Positions 13,352-14,416 of a stretch of DNA of 14,416 nt are shown here, piece after piece. Source of the DNA: CAYXDO01 sp964463485 (GTDB lineage Bacteria > Myxococcota > Kuafuiibacteriia > Kuafuiibacteriales > Kuafuiibacteriaceae); the NCBI GenBank assembly GCA_964463485.1, contig CAYXDO010000229.1, positions 1 through 14,416 of the forward strand, given 5' to 3'. Under the pieces are notes generated by a model. The model searched no databases, was not told where the DNA came from, and was given only the letters and a program-made list of their open reading frames with translations. The position numbers were made by a program, and so were the translations under genes. The stretch's first letter is position 1. Each line of letters opens with the position of its first letter.

Positions 13352-13776
13352 AAGTGCTTCCGCAAGAGGCCATGCATCGCGCAGGGCTTCAAGACGCGGC
13401 CACTGCTCACCTCGCGTTGGTAGCTCGCAACGACCTTCCCTGACGTATCAGCGGGCAGGATCGTCAACACCAGGTCCTGAATGCCTTCTTCGCCGTCGTT
13501 CGAGGTCGTCCCAGTGACCGCGAGGAGCCCCCCGACCTCCTTCACCTGACCGTCCGGCCCCACGTAGGTGTCGCCTTCGGCCCGAAGCGCAGACACGCGA
13601 ATGAACGCCCCGATGTACCCCTCGCGCTCCTCGGCCGTGACCATCACGAGCCCAGCCACGCCCGCGTCGACGCTCGCGACGAGCTTGGCAGGCGGATCCG
13701 TCGTCGTTCGTGACCACGCGAAATACAGGCCGCCGACCACGACGAGCCCGAGGAGCACCGCTCCGATCTTCTTCAT
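13312..13776 (-). pseudogene. Membrane-anchored protein, 3' end replaced by IS66 remnant
   Basis: From ATG 13776: MKKIGAVLLGLVVVGGLYFA is an N-terminal hydrophobic anchor (no lipobox Cys), followed by a short linker and a beta-rich domain (residues about 30-125: VMVTAEEREGYIGAFIRVSA, TYVGPDGQVKEVGGLLAVTG, DLVLTILPADTSGKVVASYQ). GTG 13794 would add six residues. I do not recognise the domain; it should lie outside the cytoplasmic membrane. After LKPCAMHGLLRKHL the last 12 residues (CPSGKTACPRPT) come from the IS66 end-like motif at 13309-13351, so the original C-terminus is probably lost. It could still yield a stable, slightly shortened protein. It is divergent from the gene at 292 if the molecule is circular. 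Confidence 0.6.
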
Positions 13777-13794
13777 GTCGACCGAAGATGCCAC

Positions 13795-14091
13795 GACGCC
13801 GAGGCCCCAGCCTCAGGCTTCGGGAGGTGTAAGGAACATGACGGGAGGTCGACCCGAGCGTGAGCGCACGGACCCGATAGGCGCTCGAGAGCGGCCGTGG
13901 CGCCGAGAGAAAGCCCAAAACGTCCTCGCCGCGTCCCGCCGGGGCTGTGATGACTCTCGAGGGCTCCGCGAGCCGACCCTGGCGACCCCGCAGCTCGTCT
14001 CGTGGCGGCGAGGGCTCCCTCCCGGAACCACTGCGAAGATTCTCAGCAAGCTCCGGAGCGCTCCCGAAGTCCCTGCGAGCGCTCTCATCCC
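13795..14091. other. Intergenic region up to the terminal repeat
   Basis: No convincing gene on either strand; frames crossing it are Arg/Ser-rich and lack structure. A small GAGGC/GCCTC hairpin lies at about 13800-13813. Together with 1-291 it forms a region of nearly 600 bp between divergent genes, which would hold both promoters if the molecule is circular. Confidence 0.45.
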
Positions 14092-14189
14092 CGACAGACG
14101 CCGCGCCCGGACCTCTTGCGACCTCTCTCAGCGCCGAGATGCAATCGGGTGCGCGACCGACCTGCGGCGATTCAGCTCAACCTCCGTAT

Positions 14190-14281
14190 GAACCACGGAG
14201 AGCACAGAGAAGGAACACGGAGAGCACGAGGACAAAAACCTCTGTGTTCTCGGCGTCCCTGCTCTGTGTCCTCTGTGGTTT
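14190..14281. repeat. 92-bp imperfect palindrome, right-end copy
   Basis: Exact copy of 99-190 within the terminal repeat. See that entry for its structure. Confidence 0.75.
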
Positions 14282-14382
14282 GCCCAGCGCCGAGCGATGA
14301 TCGTCGATCTATCGCGCAACATGGTCGTGCACCCGATGCAATCCCTGTTGACCAGCTCCGAGTCCCCGCGTAACCACTCCGT

Positions 14383-14416
14383 ATGCAAATACTCCCACCG
14401 GGAATCTCGTTCACCA
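14383..14416 (+). CDS. Start of the 292-1002 gene, cut by window end
   Basis: Identical to 292-325: ATGCAAATACTCCC and so on, giving MQILPPGISFT. On a circular molecule it is the same gene; on a linear one it would be a second, truncated copy. Confidence 0.7.
   Translation, partial: MQILPPGISFT

Larger units (their letters stand above)
14092..14416. repeat. 325-bp terminal direct repeat, right copy
   Basis: Identical to 1-325. It contains the second copy of the palindrome (14190-14281) and the first 34 bases of the gene at 292 (from 14383). If the window is a circle, this is the same DNA as the left end, not a second copy. Confidence 0.97.

Noticed and set aside
13813..14088. Possible minus-strand gene of 91 codons
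   Set aside because: Arg/Ser-rich product with no structure, no ribosome site and no motif; overlaps several equally open frames.

Overview
High-GC (about 60-65 percent) bacterial accessory DNA. Several fragments have the style of Myxococcota (Polyangiales/Sandaracinus-like) proteins: a Cys-rich 5'-nucleotidase piece, a myxobacterial-type reverse-transcriptase N-terminus and IS66 TnpA/TnpB. This taxonomic guess is an inference from protein style. Bases 1-325 are identical to bases 14092-14416, so the sequence closes into a 14,091-bp circle. That could be a plasmid or excised circle, a segment between two direct repeats, or an assembly overlap. I see no replication, partition or mobilisation gene, so plasmid status is unproven.

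Layout: (i) 292-1002 (+), an unknown helical protein. (ii) 1394-2776 (-), a large protein with a very basic N-terminal tail and a possible uracil-DNA-glycosylase-like core. (iii) 2898-3008, tandem 42-bp repeats, perhaps an IS21-type end. (iv) 3611-4958 (-), a HARE-HTH DNA-binding protein followed 34 bp later by a small nuclease-like protein with a D-x15-E-x-E active-site pattern. This looks like a restriction-type pair without a methyltransferase. (v) 5750-6650, relics of IS91-type and IS66-type elements. (vi) 6792-9021 (-), the most interesting block: three genes joined by two ATGA start/stop overlaps. They encode a P-loop NTPase with a winged-helix-like tail, a protein with a degenerate NTPase-like body and a DUF5678-like tail, and a small retropepsin-like aspartic protease. 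The architecture (ATP-dependent sensor or switch, adaptor, protease) suggests an uncharacterised defence or stress-response system.

(vii) 9229-12740 is a graveyard. It holds a reverse transcriptase reduced to its N-terminus and an HNH-nuclease gene that is broken, frameshifted, split by a reversed 5'-nucleotidase fragment and partly duplicated at both ends, including an exact 222-bp tandem duplication of its start. It also holds a DUF4338-type transposase fragment. (viii) 12616-13351 (-), an IS66 tnpA-tnpB remnant that appears to cut the 3' end of a membrane-anchored protein gene at 13312-13776. (ix) 13795-14091 joined to 1-291, an intergenic region holding a 92-bp imperfect palindrome of a type widely dispersed in bacterial genomes.

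Overall this is an accessory region that has repeatedly received and lost genes. Two apparently intact nucleic-acid- or protein-attacking modules (3611-4958 and 6792-9021) sit among decayed mobile and nuclease genes, as in a defence island.
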